This document shows, one piece after another, positions 33,691 to 48,600 of a stretch of 64,000 nt of DNA. Numbering within the stretch: the stretch's first letter is position 1; every line of letters starts with the position of its first letter. The stretch comes from Astropecten irregularis. Its lineage: Eukaryota; Echinodermata; Asteroidea; Paxillosida; Astropectinidae. The notes under the pieces are model-generated. The model had not been told where the DNA came from, made no database searches, and saw only the letters and a list, made by a program, of their open reading frames with translations. The stretch spans positions 13,282,431-13,346,430 of the forward strand of contig OZ020264.1 of NCBI GenBank assembly GCA_963971285.1. Reading direction: 5' to 3'. Position numbers and translations under genes: made by a program.

Positions 33691-36600
33691 TCATATTTCA
33701 GTGTCTCGTACAAGCTTGTCGTCCGCATTTTTAAAGTGTTTTGCTTCCTTTTGCCTTTCCTGAAAGAAAAAAGGAAAAGATTCAGTCAATCAGTTTTAGG
33801 TTTCTCCGAGCAGAACTGTGATCTGAACCAATACTTGGGCCAAGATGCGAGTGATGAGGCCATATCGATAACCTCACAAAAGTTCCGCACTCACGTTGAG
33901 ACCTAACGAGAGTGTGAAAGTACAAACGATTCTTACATGGTGTTACTGCAAACCAATCCACATACTAACTATCACCATGCAAAGCCTCAAATCTTTCTCA
34001 AATTTCATCACATTGTAGACCTATTGAAACACTCCATTTTGAATATGTTTCCACTTCAATATCCTAGGATTTGACGGGCTTCGGCCATCCAAAACTCATC
34101 ACAGATTAAAATAAAACAAATAACAATTAAAAAAAAAAATTCTGTGAAATACGAATAAGCACTGACTCAGTACTACAGTTCAGCATACATGGAGGTCCAA
34201 TACCTCTGCATTAGAACATAAAAAACTACTTCTGGGGACGATTTCATAAAGCTCTGGCGACACGTCGCAACTCGATTTGCGACCCGTCATAGCTGCGACG
34301 CGTCGCATCTATGCAGTGAGTCCATAGAAAAAGGATGCGTCTTAACTCTGCGACACGTCGTAAGTTTTACGAAATCGGCCCCTGGTCTGGTAAGTTCCCA
34401 GACATAAGTAAATAACAAAAACGAACAACAAAATAGACTGCATGTTTCAAAAGCTACCTTTTGGACGGAAACAAAATAAAACTTTGAAAAGTGCACTAAG
34501 GAACACTGACTGTAGTGGGATTCGAACCAGTGACCTCCAGAATACCATAATGAACTGAAGCTCGCTGGTTCGAATCCAACTCTAGTAAATTTTTCTTTTT
34601 TCACTTTCAATGACTTAAAAATAATCCAGTCAGTTTCCCTTGTGGTTATATGATGAAAATAAAACATCAAATTTAACATCAATCATGCTAGTTCATTCAC
34701 GGTCAATCGATCGGTTATGAAATAAACAATACGTCAATAAAACAATATCAATACAGCGATGCAATATTAATTCCGTGGGACAATTACTGCAGAAATCAAA
34801 ATTATAACAGAAGTGGGTATTAATATTCATGCTATCAATGCAAAATGAATCCAGTGGCACGGTGAACAGACACAGTTGCAGGGACATTCTTTGATCTTAC
34901 GTTGTCATCTATATTGACTTGGTCTTCATCATACGATATATGCTGGTCTGGACTGCTCATCTGGGTACAAAGTGTAGGAGTAATAGGCTACTGTATGAGT
35001 CAGTATTCAGGACAATTGTATGAGTATTGACTATTGCATGAGTATTCATGACTATTGCACAACTATTGCATGAGAATTCATGACTGTTGCATGAGTATTC
35101 ATGACTATTGCACAACTATTGCATGAGAATCCATGACTATTGCATGAGTATTCATAACTATTGCATGAGTATTCATGACTTCTGCATACATGAGTATTTA
35201 ATTATGGCTATACTGATGAGAATTCATGACTATAGGGCGACTATTACATGAGTATTCATGCTGATTGCATTCATGACTATTGCATGTGTATTTATGGCTA
35301 TGCTACATGAATATTCATGACTATGACGTGAGCATTCATGACTGTTGCATACGTAACCATTCATGAAAGTTGGCATGAGTATCCAAGCTAATGGAATACC
35401 TTTTCAAACTTATGGAAGACCTATTCATAACTTGCAATTAGCATTCAGGATTATAGCATGAATATTCATGACTTTGACATGAATATTCATTTGAACATTC
35501 AGTGTAACGCACAAGTATTCATAATTATCAATGCTTACCTGATTGTTCATGAATACATTATCTTTCTGGGCAGGAACTAAAACTGAAATGAAAAAAGAAA
35601 AGGAAGAAGAAAATCTATGATAAATGAAGCACGATGTCCAGAACTTGATATTAACTGACAAATATGTTTCAAATTTCACATTTATTTTTGATGAGTCGGA
35701 TCTTGAAATATTATTTCTTGGCCAAACTGTTATGCCAACAACATCCACAGCCACATTCTTGGTTTCATGCTAATGGAGATAGCTGTGTCTACATACACAG
35801 TTTGGTTTCCTACTTACGTTGAGGGTCAGGTACTTGTATTTGCTGGTCATCTTGTACATCTACATTATCTATATCACCTATCTGGTTGGCAGGCGCTTGA
35901 ACCTGGTTACCTTGCCGACTATTCCTGTCAAAATAAGCAATTTCAGTAAATTGTTAATTTCAATCATAACACAATTACATGAACCGTACAAAATAAAAGA
36001 TGTGCTGAAAGTCCTTTCTTTTAAAATTCTTATAATTAGCCAAATTGCATAGCAACAAATAATGTTGGCAAATTCTTATTGCTGCAAAAAGTTATCAAAG
36101 GTAAACAATTCCTACAATAACAAAAACATATTTCAAATTTAAAATCTCACTAAATATCAGATTTCAGATGCATGCTCCTTTGCTGTGTAGTGTTATGGGA
36201 AACTAGACTTTGTGTTTAAATGAAAGCAGTTAGGAGAATTTGCACTGACTTGTTAACATTGCTCTCATCTCTGTCATCTTGGCTTATTTTATCGTCTTCA
36301 TCTGCGTTGTTATTTCCGATGTCAATCTCCTGACGTTCCTCAGCCCATTGGTTCTACAATCAGAGGGAGTAAGTAAACATGAATCAATCAATCACAGTCA
36401 AGAGACATTCTTTGGGTCTTTGTGTTGTACAGTCCTTGAATTGAACAGAAACAATTGTATAAATGCCATACACAATGCATATTGATGAGGCTATTAAGTC
36501 ATACATTAGTTGATACCTCATACATATTCATGAATGTTTTCTCATTTATATTCATGAGACAAAGTCATACATTAGTTGATACCTCATACATATTCATGAG

Positions 36601-39600
36601 GCTAATCCATATGAGGTATCAAATCATGATACCTCATACATATTCATGATGCTAGAGAATTGTTACATTACCTTAGGAGCTCCAGGCTGATCTCTGTTCC
36701 CACCTGCAAAGATTGTATCTGTCAAGAGATTGAAACAAAGAAACTTCAAAATACAATCTGCAGAAAATTCACTTGAATATTAATCATGTTAATTAGTGGA
36801 ACATCACTTTAACAAATTCACCGTTAAACCAGACATTTGGCTATACCGAACATCATACTTGGCTCCCAATTTTTGTGTTTAATACATACGCAATATGATT
36901 CTTTAAATCACTATAACGAACAACCGCTTTAATTAACAATATTTGTGGATTCTGCCATGTTTGTTATAGCACCTTTCCACTGTAATACATTTCAACATTT
37001 CAAGAGATGTCATATATTCAAGCTAATAATAGAACTGATCTGAAGATAAAGGGGATTTAATGCAGGTATTAAATGTTATGATGTCCTACCTTTGTTTTGT
37101 CTCATTCTTTTCAGCTGTTCTCTCCTCTGCTCTAACGCCCTCTGTTCTTGTATCTTTTCAGCATAATCTTCTTTTCCCTGGTTCCCTGCATCCTCATTGC
37201 CTTGCTGTGGTTGTATAGCCACTTGCTGTTGGGCTTCTAGTTCAGCTCGCTGGCGTTCCGCTTCGGAATTTCGCTGCTCTTCCTCCTGTGCTCTCTGTTG
37301 GAGCAATGCTTGCTGTTGTCTTGGGTCGTTGTCTTGTCTGTGATTTGGTGTGGAAAGATTTGGATGGTTTGAAGTTTTGAGGATTAAAGTTCTGTAAGCC
37401 TTAGTCATTATAACCTAATTATAACCTGTTCTTATTTCATCATCCTAGTCCCCCCGTAGAATCGCGCCTGATCATAGATCATTTCCTTGAACTTTGATAT
37501 TGGATAACGACTGAAAATCACACTCGGTTCTGTGATATACATTGGTCATTTCAGCAGGTTGAGGCACCGTCACGATTTGTGACATGAGCTGTGGATATGG
37601 CTATGGTCACAGGCTAATGAAGCTGCTAGAGGTTTATATCGGGTTTTAAATCAGCATCTTGCTAGAGACCGAGTCCTCACCTTCTAAAGAGTAGCTTCCC
37701 CAGTTTGTTACCAGCTTCTTGTTGCCGGGCGTCGCCCCTAGATGCGTCACCGGCATTCTGATGCTGCCCGTCTCCTGGTAATTGTTTCTCATTGCTGTCA
37801 CGGTTATCTCCATTGCCTTGGTTACTTGCATCACCTTGTTGCTGTAGCTATGGTGACAAGGAAAATCATTTAAAGATCATGAGGTCTTTGGACTGTGCCC
37901 TAATAAAAATGACTGCACTGTTTCTTCATGAAGACAAATAAAGTTACAGTACCTGGGCTCTACAGTCCTGCGTCCCTATGGTACATTCTTTGGACTTGGA
38001 CCAGGTTGGGCCATCAAGCCCTCATATTACGTTACAGTGCTTGGGCTCTACAATCCTGTGTCCTTCAAACTACCACACTGTGCAATATCCCTATGGCACA
38101 TTCTTTGGACTTGGACAAAGTTGGGCCATATGCTCTAAATGAAGCTACAGTGCAGTCATCTACAGGTCTGTTCCTTGAAATTCAGAGGTATGGTAGGTGA
38201 TGGATTTAAAGTATTCTTGTAGGTGAGGGGTAAACTGCTGGTCCTACGTACCTGTCCATCAGCCTGGCGTTGTCTATCTGCTTCTTGTTTGTCTCGAGAT
38301 TCTCGCTCTTTGATGAGTCGCTCTTGTTCTTGCAGGGCTTCTCTCTGCTGACGTTCATTCTCCTCACGTCGACGTTCATCTTCCTCACGACGAGCCTTCG
38401 CCTCTCCCACCTGCTTCAAGTCTTCTTCATCATTTGGCTCATTTTGCTACAAGAGGAAAGACAAAACAGGTGAAGTGATAGAGGAACGATGTGCATGCAA
38501 ATGCAGTGCAGCATCAAGCGTTATCATTGATGAGAGACCCAAATGGACTGGGGTTGATTTCACCAAACTCATTGTAAATACTATCAATCGTAGGACTTAT
38601 GATGCATTGCAATCCTACGCAGGATAGTCTCTCTATGATGGGTTATCCTTCGTAACTTGAGTTACGATGGACGTAAGGCTTTGTGAAATCGACCCCAGAA
38701 TAGACAAAGGTCACTTCGGAAAAGACCTGAAGTTTATGGACAAGAGGGGCACAGATGGGCACTACAGACAGGTACATGTAGCCAAATTTGGCAGGTGGCT
38801 ACAAAAGACAATCAATACAATAGAAATGTGTCCACAATCAACACACATGAGGTAACAATGACAAGGACGTCTGTAATGTTAATCATTAGTAACATGCATT
38901 TCACTGAAGCATAAGAGACAATATGCAAGTAAATTGTACATGTATGCATGATAAATTTATACATCTACAGCTTTTAGTTCACATTTTAAGAAAATTTAAT
39001 CCGACTTTCAAGTTCAAGAATCATGATTAAATGTTGTGAACAATTGTAGTTAAAGCTTTGTCAGCCATGTCTAGATAATTCACAACATGACTGCAATGGT
39101 TACCAGCAACTATGCTAAACTGTGGCAAAGCATAGCAGGGAACCAGCAACAATTCTAGGACCAACTATTAGTTTAGATAAAGAGCATGTGCATGTGTCAA
39201 AAGTCCAGAATGACCACTGGTTGACCAATGGTTTCTCATCCAAGTAACTACTGAAAAACAAAATTCTACATGCTTGAAATTTAGTGTAGATTGATATAAA
39301 TATATGACAAATGCACTCAAATATTGCACTGAATTTAAACAGAAAGTGAGTATTCATAGCATATACAGATGATAATGTTGCGAGAATGGTTGCCATGGTA
39401 ATATTGCCATGGTTACCATGGCACATGCTGGTGCTAGCTGAGATGAAACAAGCTGAAAACAAACTGGAATGAAAATGAGGACCAACAAAATGCAAACAAA
39501 GTTAGTATTTGGAAATCTGATTCAATTTATGAGCAAGCATCATTGTAATGACGTTTCTATGCAGAATTTATACAGAACTGAAAAGAAACTTCAAGTAAAT

Positions 39601-42600
39601 AATGATTAGTACTTTTTGTTGAAAAACAAAATTAATATCCAGTCCCTCTGTGGAGACTGTGGTAGTGTGTGGTAAGTAGCTCTTGTCTTGTGTGGTACGT
39701 GCAGAGAGTTAGGGTTAATATCCAGTCCCTCTGTGGAGACTGTGGTAGTGTGTGGTAAGTAGCTCTTGTCTTGTGTGGTAGGTGCAGAGGGTTAGGGTAA
39801 AGGTGTGCTTTAGGTGCTTTCTTATGCCGCTCAGTGGAGCAGGGTCCCCCTATAGCTGCTCCATAAGATACAGTATATTAAGCAGATCTGTTATGAGTTA
39901 GTGTGTTATTGGTGCATGGTGATGCATCCTACATGCATTCTTCACAAGGATAGACCCTGTGCCCCGGTACGGCCAGTACCTTCATCTTGGCCTGATTTTG
40001 TTGGCGTTTGAGCTGGTATTTACGGATCAATTCCTGCTGTTGTTGACGGTAACGTTGCTGCTGTTCCTTCTGCTGTAGCAATTGATGCTTCCAGCTTCCT
40101 TTGGTGTCAGCGGCGGGATTTGCGGGGACCTAAACATGAAGGATTATTCTCACCATGAAATGAGCTGAGCCTAACATGCCTGATAATGTGAACCCAATGG
40201 ATGGAACATTGTGGGTTAACAGACCAGCAGCCAATTGCACAATACACAAAGATCAGTCTTCTGGGTCTTTTTGAGACGGAGGCTCAGGCTCAGGCTCCAT
40301 TTCGTGAATTCATTCGAAAATAAAGGGTATTAAAATAGATGCTTTTGACTGCGGATTGGAAGTAGATTCTCTTGTTTCAAAAGGAAAACAGAGCTTCAGC
40401 TTCAGAGCCGGATCCTCCATTTCGAAAAGACCCTTAGTGTGAATCAATCTCAATTACTATAAAGCAAAGTGCGATGGTGATACTGACAACTCATCTTAAG
40501 ATTAATCTTGGTGTTTTGTTAAATCCAGCTCATGTTTACCCTCCATTATGTGGGTTTTAATTTCAAACCAATTCACCATCACCACCCCAAGTCACCACAA
40601 ATGATTTTTTACCACAACATCCTTTTACCAAACAGCAAATACTTGTGCTTACAATGTTATTGTGCTGGATATCAGGGCTCAATTAAACGGCTCTGCTTAA
40701 TACAGTAATCATGGAATTTAGGCTTAAATGAAACCAGAGTAGTCCATGCTTAAAGAATCCTAACTCATAAAAAGCCTGAGATACATGTGTGATAGGGGTT
40801 TATTCTAATTGTATAGAATTTTGCCGCTAACCATGTTGACGCTAAGAATGATGGCCTTAAGTGTCAAATTCTGTAGTAAACAGAGCCATGCAATTAAGCC
40901 CAGAATAGAAATCCACAAATAAATGAAAACAAATTCACCATTTAACACATCAATCAATGCATTTTAAAGCAATTAATTTCAAAAATCAAACAAACCTAAT
41001 CATTATGGGGTTGATTTCACCAAACTCATCGTAACTTACATGTACGATCAATTGTAGGACTTATGATGCATTGCAGTCCAACGTAGAAGTTGAAGGATAT
41101 GATGGGTTATCCTTCGTATCTCGAGTTACAATCGATCGTACAGCTTCATGAAATTGACCCCTGGCCCTATTTTTAGAGATGCTTAACATATGGGAGAGGC
41201 ACTGCCACTTAGCAGTAAATTTGGTGCGTTTCACAGATTGGCAAGAATTTTGGAAACGGGGTTCTCTGGTAAGCAATCTTGTAATAAGGTTTTGGATGCA
41301 TTACAAACATATGGCCAACTAAACAGCTCAAACAAATAAATAAGCAGTGCTTCTTAGCACTGAAATGAAACGAAACATTTTTGAAAACGAACAAAACGAA
41401 ACAATACTTGGTATTAAAGAAAACAGCACGTTGTGGAAAACCGTCTTTATTACCTGTTGCTGCCGCTTTAGTTGCTGCTGCTGAATAAGTCGCTGCTGTT
41501 GCTCTTGAAACTGCTGCAGTTGCTGTTGCTGCAATTGCTGGTTTCCCATTTGTTGATTGTACTGGTCCTGCTGCTGTTGCTGCTGTTGTTGCTGCTGCTG
41601 TGGTTGTTGGTATTGTTGCTGTTGCTGCTGCTGCTGCTGCTGACCGGGGTTCTGCTGTTGGTTTGCAAATTGTTGCTGTTGTAAATTCTGCTGCTGTTGC
41701 CGTCTGGCCGCATACTGCTGCCTTAATAACTCCTTCAGTAAAATGCAACATCAATTTTCAAATAATTCTGTCAATATTTGGCAAGGCCTTCATTTTTCCA
41801 TGGACTCAAATAATTAACATGAATGATGCTTTCAATGAGGCTGCCATGATAATGTTTATCTGCACTAATGGCTCTTGACATTTGATTAAGGAAAGCCATT
41901 ATGACAAGATTTCACAGTACAACGTTCTACTACCGCGGCGTATTTATACTACCGTATTCAAGCGTTTTGTGGTATGACAAAATAAATACCGAATATTCAT
42001 GAACGGTTGCGTTTTGTGGTATGACAAAATAAATACCGAATATTCATGAACGGTTGCGCATAATTCAAATTGTGTGACAATGTTAAAACTTTAAAGGTAA
42101 TATCATACTTTGGCATGTTTGGTAGTATGGTAGTATACTGAAACAGAAATCTTAAAGGTCTACCTGTTGTCTTTGCTTGTCAACATTCCCAAGTTCAGGC
42201 TGTGGTTTGATGTACAACCTGTGCTGTGCTGGGTCAAACCCTTGCTGCTGCTGCTGCTGCTGGTCCAGTTGCTGTTGCTGATCCAGTTGCTGCTGTTGTT
42301 GTTGCTGGTCTAGTTGCTGCTGTTGTTGTTGTTGCTCAGCTGGGTCAAACTGCTGCTGCTGCCGCTCTCCTGGTCTCTGTTTATTTAGCTGGCTCAATTG
42401 GTCAATATGTTGCTGTGCAGAGGGAAAAATAACGTTTTAAAAATCTAGGACAGCGTAATTTAAAACAACAAATATTTCATGAGTGCTCATTATGTGAAAG
42501 AAGAAGCATTTTGCATGTTAAATTTAAATGACGTGCATATTCAAAAGTCATTTGCATTTCATGCATATTCAAAATGTAACTGGACATTAGACTGAATTCA

Positions 42601-45600
42601 GTCTTCTCACCATTATAACTATACACTCAACCATGAAATCAATTTACATAACGTCTTATATTCATGCCACTTGATCTTACAAAATGAGTCTTATGGTCAG
42701 CTAAGTACTTTGCCATTATTCCTGCATTTGAAAGAGCATGTTAAGCTATTCATTCTAGGATTCAACTCAGGTTAATAACACCAGACTGTCGTTGGAGTGA
42801 AACGTAGTGAAATTTCAAATGATTTTTTGTTGTGCAGCTTTCTCTTTAATGGTCCTTAACTCAGTACTAGATGGGACTTGTGCCTCATTCTGCCAGATTG
42901 GTTCGCAAATGCTGCATTAGATGCTGTCATGCAAGTGTAGCATGCAAGAAGAAAAAAGAAACAAAAATATGAAAATGAATAATCTGTAATGTCAACAGAA
43001 TCTGTTGACACAACATAAACGGATTCCTGTTAGTTCGGTCTGACAGAAAGAATGAAAATATCAACCAAACTCAAGATTATTAGATTAACTCTAACCCCTT
43101 TGCACTTTGATGAAATGTCCTGCATGCTACATGTACTGAGTGAAATGCAACTGTGCAGTATCCCTATGGCACATTCTTTGGACTTAGACCAAGTTGGGCC
43201 ATCAAGCTCCCATATAAAGTAACAGTGCCTGGACTCTACAGTCCTGTATCCTTCAAAATCTCAGAAAACTTGAAAAGTTGAGAAGATCAGGCTTAATGGA
43301 TGCAAATTAACTGTTTTGAGTGTCTATTCGGCCAATCGGTTTCAAGTAAATCTATTGGTGACTTACTTTGTAGGCCTTAGCCTTTTCTTGTAAGCTGTTA
43401 TGTGCATTAAGAAGCTGAGCATTTTCATTCTGCCAATAAAAAACCAAACAGTGACTCAACAAAAATCATAAACTAAAAACAAAGTGCAGAAAAGCTGATC
43501 AATTTCAGCAGTTATTCGATGACAATGGAGATCATTATTTAAAACAATGAAATGAAGAACAAAGTAACTCAAACAAATGAAACCAATAAAGAAAAGAAAT
43601 TAATAGCGTATAGGTAAAAGAAAATATTTAAGTACCCCCCAAAAACCCAAAACAACAAGTAAAATCTTGAATCTTAAAAAAAAATAAGGGATTTTTGATC
43701 ATTGCGTCCACGAATGCAATGATTCAAATGTTCAAAAAGCTGTTATACACTTTTTGGACTGTGGTTAAGTTGGCAGTTATGCAAGCAGAACTAAATAGAA
43801 AATGACCTAATTTCATGCAGAGTTGAGGCACCAGCAAGTTGTTCATCATGCACCTATTATAATGTCACAATGTCTGGGTCTCAGTACAGCCTTGTACCAC
43901 CATGGCCCAATTTTACGGCTCTGCTCAATTACCATTAGATTAGAATTGGCCCTCACAAAGTGTTTGCGAGATCCTATTTCATGGATTAGCAAGGGATTTT
44001 CACTCTCCTGTGGACGAACAGAGCACACTGTTCGGAACGTCAAGATAATACCAACGGTTCTTCTCAGAACCACACACTCTCACAGAAGAGATTACATGGT
44101 GTCACCGCAAACTTACTTTCATTTAAAGATTTTCAGTTGTGGCAGAGTGCAGCAAATACAAATAATAACTTCTTGCTTACTCGGCTAGCCTAGAAATTTG
44201 ATGCTAACCCTGTAAGCGAAGAATGAGAATCATAAGCGCCACATTCTGAGTAATTAAGCAGAGCCATGAAATTGAGCCCAGATATTCATGCAGTATAAAT
44301 TGATGATTTGTACAGAGATGTTGCAGGTTATGGTTAGTATGAATAATATATACCTGATACTGTCCTATATCGGACTGTAGTTTCACAACATGCTGACGTA
44401 GCTTTTCCTTATCATAGTTGTGCTGTTCAACTTCTTGCTGAAAATATTCAACAAAATAGCAAACCATTGACGATTAAAATAATTGGGGAGGCTGGAGGGC
44501 AATTTCACAAATTGTGGATGATTTTAGCTTTTGGCTAAGATGACTTACATCACGTTGTCTTAATACATTTGACGTCTTTTCATGTAGTTCCTTCACTTGA
44601 TTCAATTCGTCCTTAGAAGCCGCAAGTTGAACTGAAAAAGAAAAATATGAAATAAGCAGATTTAAAAACAATTCAGAAATTCTTTTTAAAAGATGAAGTG
44701 TCTGGTAACCCAACAGGCCGACATATACATGTACAAGTAAATTCCAGAAACGCAAAATAACAATATCGCAGGGTACTTTTCCTTTTGAGAAAACAGCAAA
44801 GATAATAAATTCTTATTGGAGTAAATTATGTCATTCTAAAAATCTAATAAAAAAATATTCATTATTTGCAATTCTATCCTTTGTCCTCACATAATACTAT
44901 ACAAATGCATGCATTTATCAATCATTCTTAATTATTCGTGTAAAATTAACATATGCAAACAATTGATTGCCCTTCAACGACATAGATAAGCACTTCACTA
45001 AGTGCCTTTTGAGTGCACATGAAAACATCATGCACTGGCTCAGGTGGGATTCGAACCCATGACCTGCTTACATGTACTAGGTCAGACGGCATACTGCTAG
45101 GCCACCGAGCAAGCTGGGGTCAGCGGGGTGAATCAAATCCCTTCTCAGTGGGCATTGTAATAAACAAAATGAACATACTTTTCAAGTTGTGTATCTCTTC
45201 TTCTTTTTCTTGTTGTACTCGGCTCAAATTCTCGTCGTTTTCAAATTTTTCCCGCTCCTGTTGGGCCACGTGGTCCCTGTGTTGCTGTTTGACTTCCTCT
45301 AATTCAGCTTTCAGGTCTTCGTGGTGCGTCTGGTGAGAAACGTTGGAGGAGAAAAGAATAGAATTTCAAAAGGACCGGTATTTGGAGTTAAAGGTAGTAT
45401 CATACTTTGGTAGCATACCAAAACAGAAATCTCCATTAGATTTACCCATACAGCCCAGGGTATAAAGATGGTAGAAACATACCATTAAATGTTTCTGCCT
45501 GATACATGAAATGCTGTATTTATCCAGAAAAGAATAAAACCAATGACCAAAGATAATTTGGATCTTCGGAAGATAACGGTGAAAAGATTTTTTTAAATAC

Positions 45601-48600
45601 TGTGGCCGTTTTTCACTATTTTTTCAAAAAGTGGGCACCATGCGTATTGGACGAGGTGACTGTTTCTGTGTCTTTCTTGATATTTTTGCCCATGAATCTG
45701 CATTTATATGAAATTACTTTTAATTCTCTATGAGCAGGCCCTATGTTGATTTTAGGAGTTGCATTTTCAGCTCAAACTTGATTTTTATGAGCAATTTTTT
45801 AACGAGGAGTTGGATTTGCAGCTCTCATTTTTATTAAAATGAAGCCCTACCAGAACAATAAATTGTATAAAGTAATTAACTCCACATAATGAGCTATGAA
45901 TAATGAGTATAATGGCTATGAATGCATCCTCATACAAAATAAATATCATTAACCTTGAAACCACCAAGCCAGCCTTTCATAACACTAAGTGCATTCAGCC
46001 ATATTTTATGACATGTACACATAATTATTCAGTATATACTGTAATGCCTGTACATACATTACATGTATGTTGTATGTGTACACGACATATGTAATGAACA
46101 TGCATGCAACCATGAATAGGAATTAGGTTTACAGGGGTCGATTTCACCAAACTCATCGTAGCTTACTATCAATCGTAGCACTTTTGATGCATTGCCACCC
46201 TACGTGGGATATGCCCCTACGATGGGTTATCCTTCGTAACTTGAGTTACGATCGATCGCAGGGCTTCGTGAAATCGACCCCTGGTGATTTTCTAGATGCA
46301 GTTTCATCTCACCTGTAGCATCTTGTGTTGGATATTGATAGCATTGTATCGGTTACTCGCTTCTTTCTGCATCGCCATGGTAACAGCAACAACAAAGATA
46401 CGGATACATTGTCAGATTTCATTATGTACAATTTCATTCATAAATTAATATGCAAACATAAAATAACAATATTACTATGTATGGCAGTATGGTACTGTAC
46501 ATAGTTTTTTTATGGCAGTACATACATGTATGTTTGGTACTGTACATATAAATTTATATCTTTGATATAGAAACTGCACTACTATTAAACAAATAATTTA
46601 TACTGTAAAAACCCGAAAGGAAAACCTTTCAGCAAAATCTGTGCTAAAACTGTGCTACCATAAAGTAAACCCATGTAAATTTCAACAAAAATCAGGGAAG
46701 GTTTTTCATAAATAATGTCTAAAAGATTCTAGATTTATTTCTGTTTTGGGGATTTTATGCTAGAAATGTGCAGCTCTTTACTATTAACAGGACTATTTCT
46801 GGACAAAATTGTGTTAGTTATGCCCAATATCATGAATGTTATTGTTAGCAGGTACTACATCATGTATATGTGGGTACTGAATGGGTACTAAATGTGCTCT
46901 GAGTAAGGAGTAAATGGGTACCGAACGGGTACAAACTGGGTACTGAATGGGTACTAAATGTGCACTGAGTAAGGAGTAAATGGGTACCGAACGGGTACAA
47001 ACTGGGTACTGAATGGGTACTGAATGGGTACTAAATGTGCACTGAGTAAGGAGTAAATGGGTACCGAACGGGTACAAACTGGGCTTTAAATGGGTACTAA
47101 ATGGGTACTAAATGGGTGCTTGGTACAACACAAGTGTAGCCATTTATAACAAGGATTGCTGATGACATGTTCAGTGCAGTCTAGCCATATAAATAATAGA
47201 TACAACTCTTCCACTCTTTAAACAATTACTATCCTTTGTCATAGCATATACTGCACAGGTGCATCGTAAATGATTTAAAACAATAAATACACGTTAACGT
47301 AAATTAATACACAACAATGCATTTGAACATGTTCAATCAAGAAATCAATAAGAAGCGAGAATAAATGAAAATGTTTCTCTTTACCTTTTGCTTGTCAATT
47401 TTTTCTTCATATTCTGCAAGAAAACACATGAATTAAAACAAAATGTAAATGAAATTGAAATGATACTTGAATTTTCTTTACAGTAAGAAACCAATGTTTG
47501 TCTAAATTCTGTTTTATATTAAATGACAAGGACTGACTTGATCGGATCTTTCTGTTAAATAAGGCCAAAAAAACAAATTGTTGTGTTGCCCTCAGTGACC
47601 CACCGTAACATGCCAAAACTTTGGGTCGGGATTTTTTTTTTTTCTCCGAGTCCTAAAGTATAAAAACTCACCATTTTTGACAGAAGATTTAGCATTCAAA
47701 AAGCGTGTCTCCTCAAAACGACCCAAGACCGTTGATTTATAAGCCCTGGTGACCATACATCCTGTATTTATTCTAAAATGTTTAAAAGTCTGCCCAAAAA
47801 AAAAAAAAAAAAAATCAACCGATTGACCCAAAATTTTTATTTTTCCACTTGAGGGCAACACAACAATTTTTGTTTTCGGCCTAATGGCATAAGTTCTGCA
47901 TCTTTGGATTTTAACGGGGTTGGCAGAATAAATTTACCTTCTCTTGTGTTCTTGTGGTCACTTTTTTCATTCTGTAAAATCTTCTCCAACCGTGAACGAT
48001 GCTCATAAACAACTGCAAAATAAACAAACAAAATTCAACAAAAATATTTTTAGTCATAATCGTACCAAATGTACAGTATGCAAATGAAGGAATACAAAAT
48101 GCCACAAATTATAAATAAAACGAGAAACTTTAATCCAGCAAACAATGAGACTCTTTGGGTACCATAATTTTTGGGCCTGGTAAATCAGGTTTTTTTTAAG
48201 TGGATACAAAAAGAAGAAACTGATTGATTACTTAAGTGCAAGGTGCATTAAGTGAGTAAACAAAGTTAAGAATAATTGTACACGTGCATCATACTGTACA
48301 TATACATAAAATTAACATGTGCCAAAAGCTAGCAGTTGTGAAAACGTTCCTGAAAACTGTTCATAAATTCAATTCATGTTATTCAATCCACTTGATAATT
48401 TGCATGCTAGTGAGTAAACTCCAAACCATGGAGTTATAATTGATACAGTATGACAGGTGTTTGAGCTGAAACTGGGCACCATATTGCAATTTTGAAGTAC
48501 AGTATTGCATGTATTGTATACTGTCACGACTGTGCACAGGTGCATGGAGTCTATGTATAGCACGATACCTAGCCAAATGCCTGGGGTTCCGTTGAAGATT

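Noticed and set aside
39640..39800. Telomere-like 'gttagggtta' words
   Set aside because: They occur only once per 80-bp duplication unit and are not tandem hexamers, so no interstitial telomere is supported.
41472..41684. Plus-strand polyleucine open frame
   Set aside because: It is the reverse strand of the CAG/CAA tract of GOLIM4 exon 10.
41209..41754. Minus-strand Ala/Thr- and Ser/Asn-rich frames
   Set aside because: These are out-of-frame readings of the GOLIM4 polyglutamine exon. The Gln frame is the one that fits the flanking splice phases.
46814..47077. Minus-strand repeated Ser/Val/Pro-type open frame
   Set aside because: The 66-bp tandem repeat is a multiple of three and stays open by chance. 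It lies within a GOLIM4 intron with no coding support.
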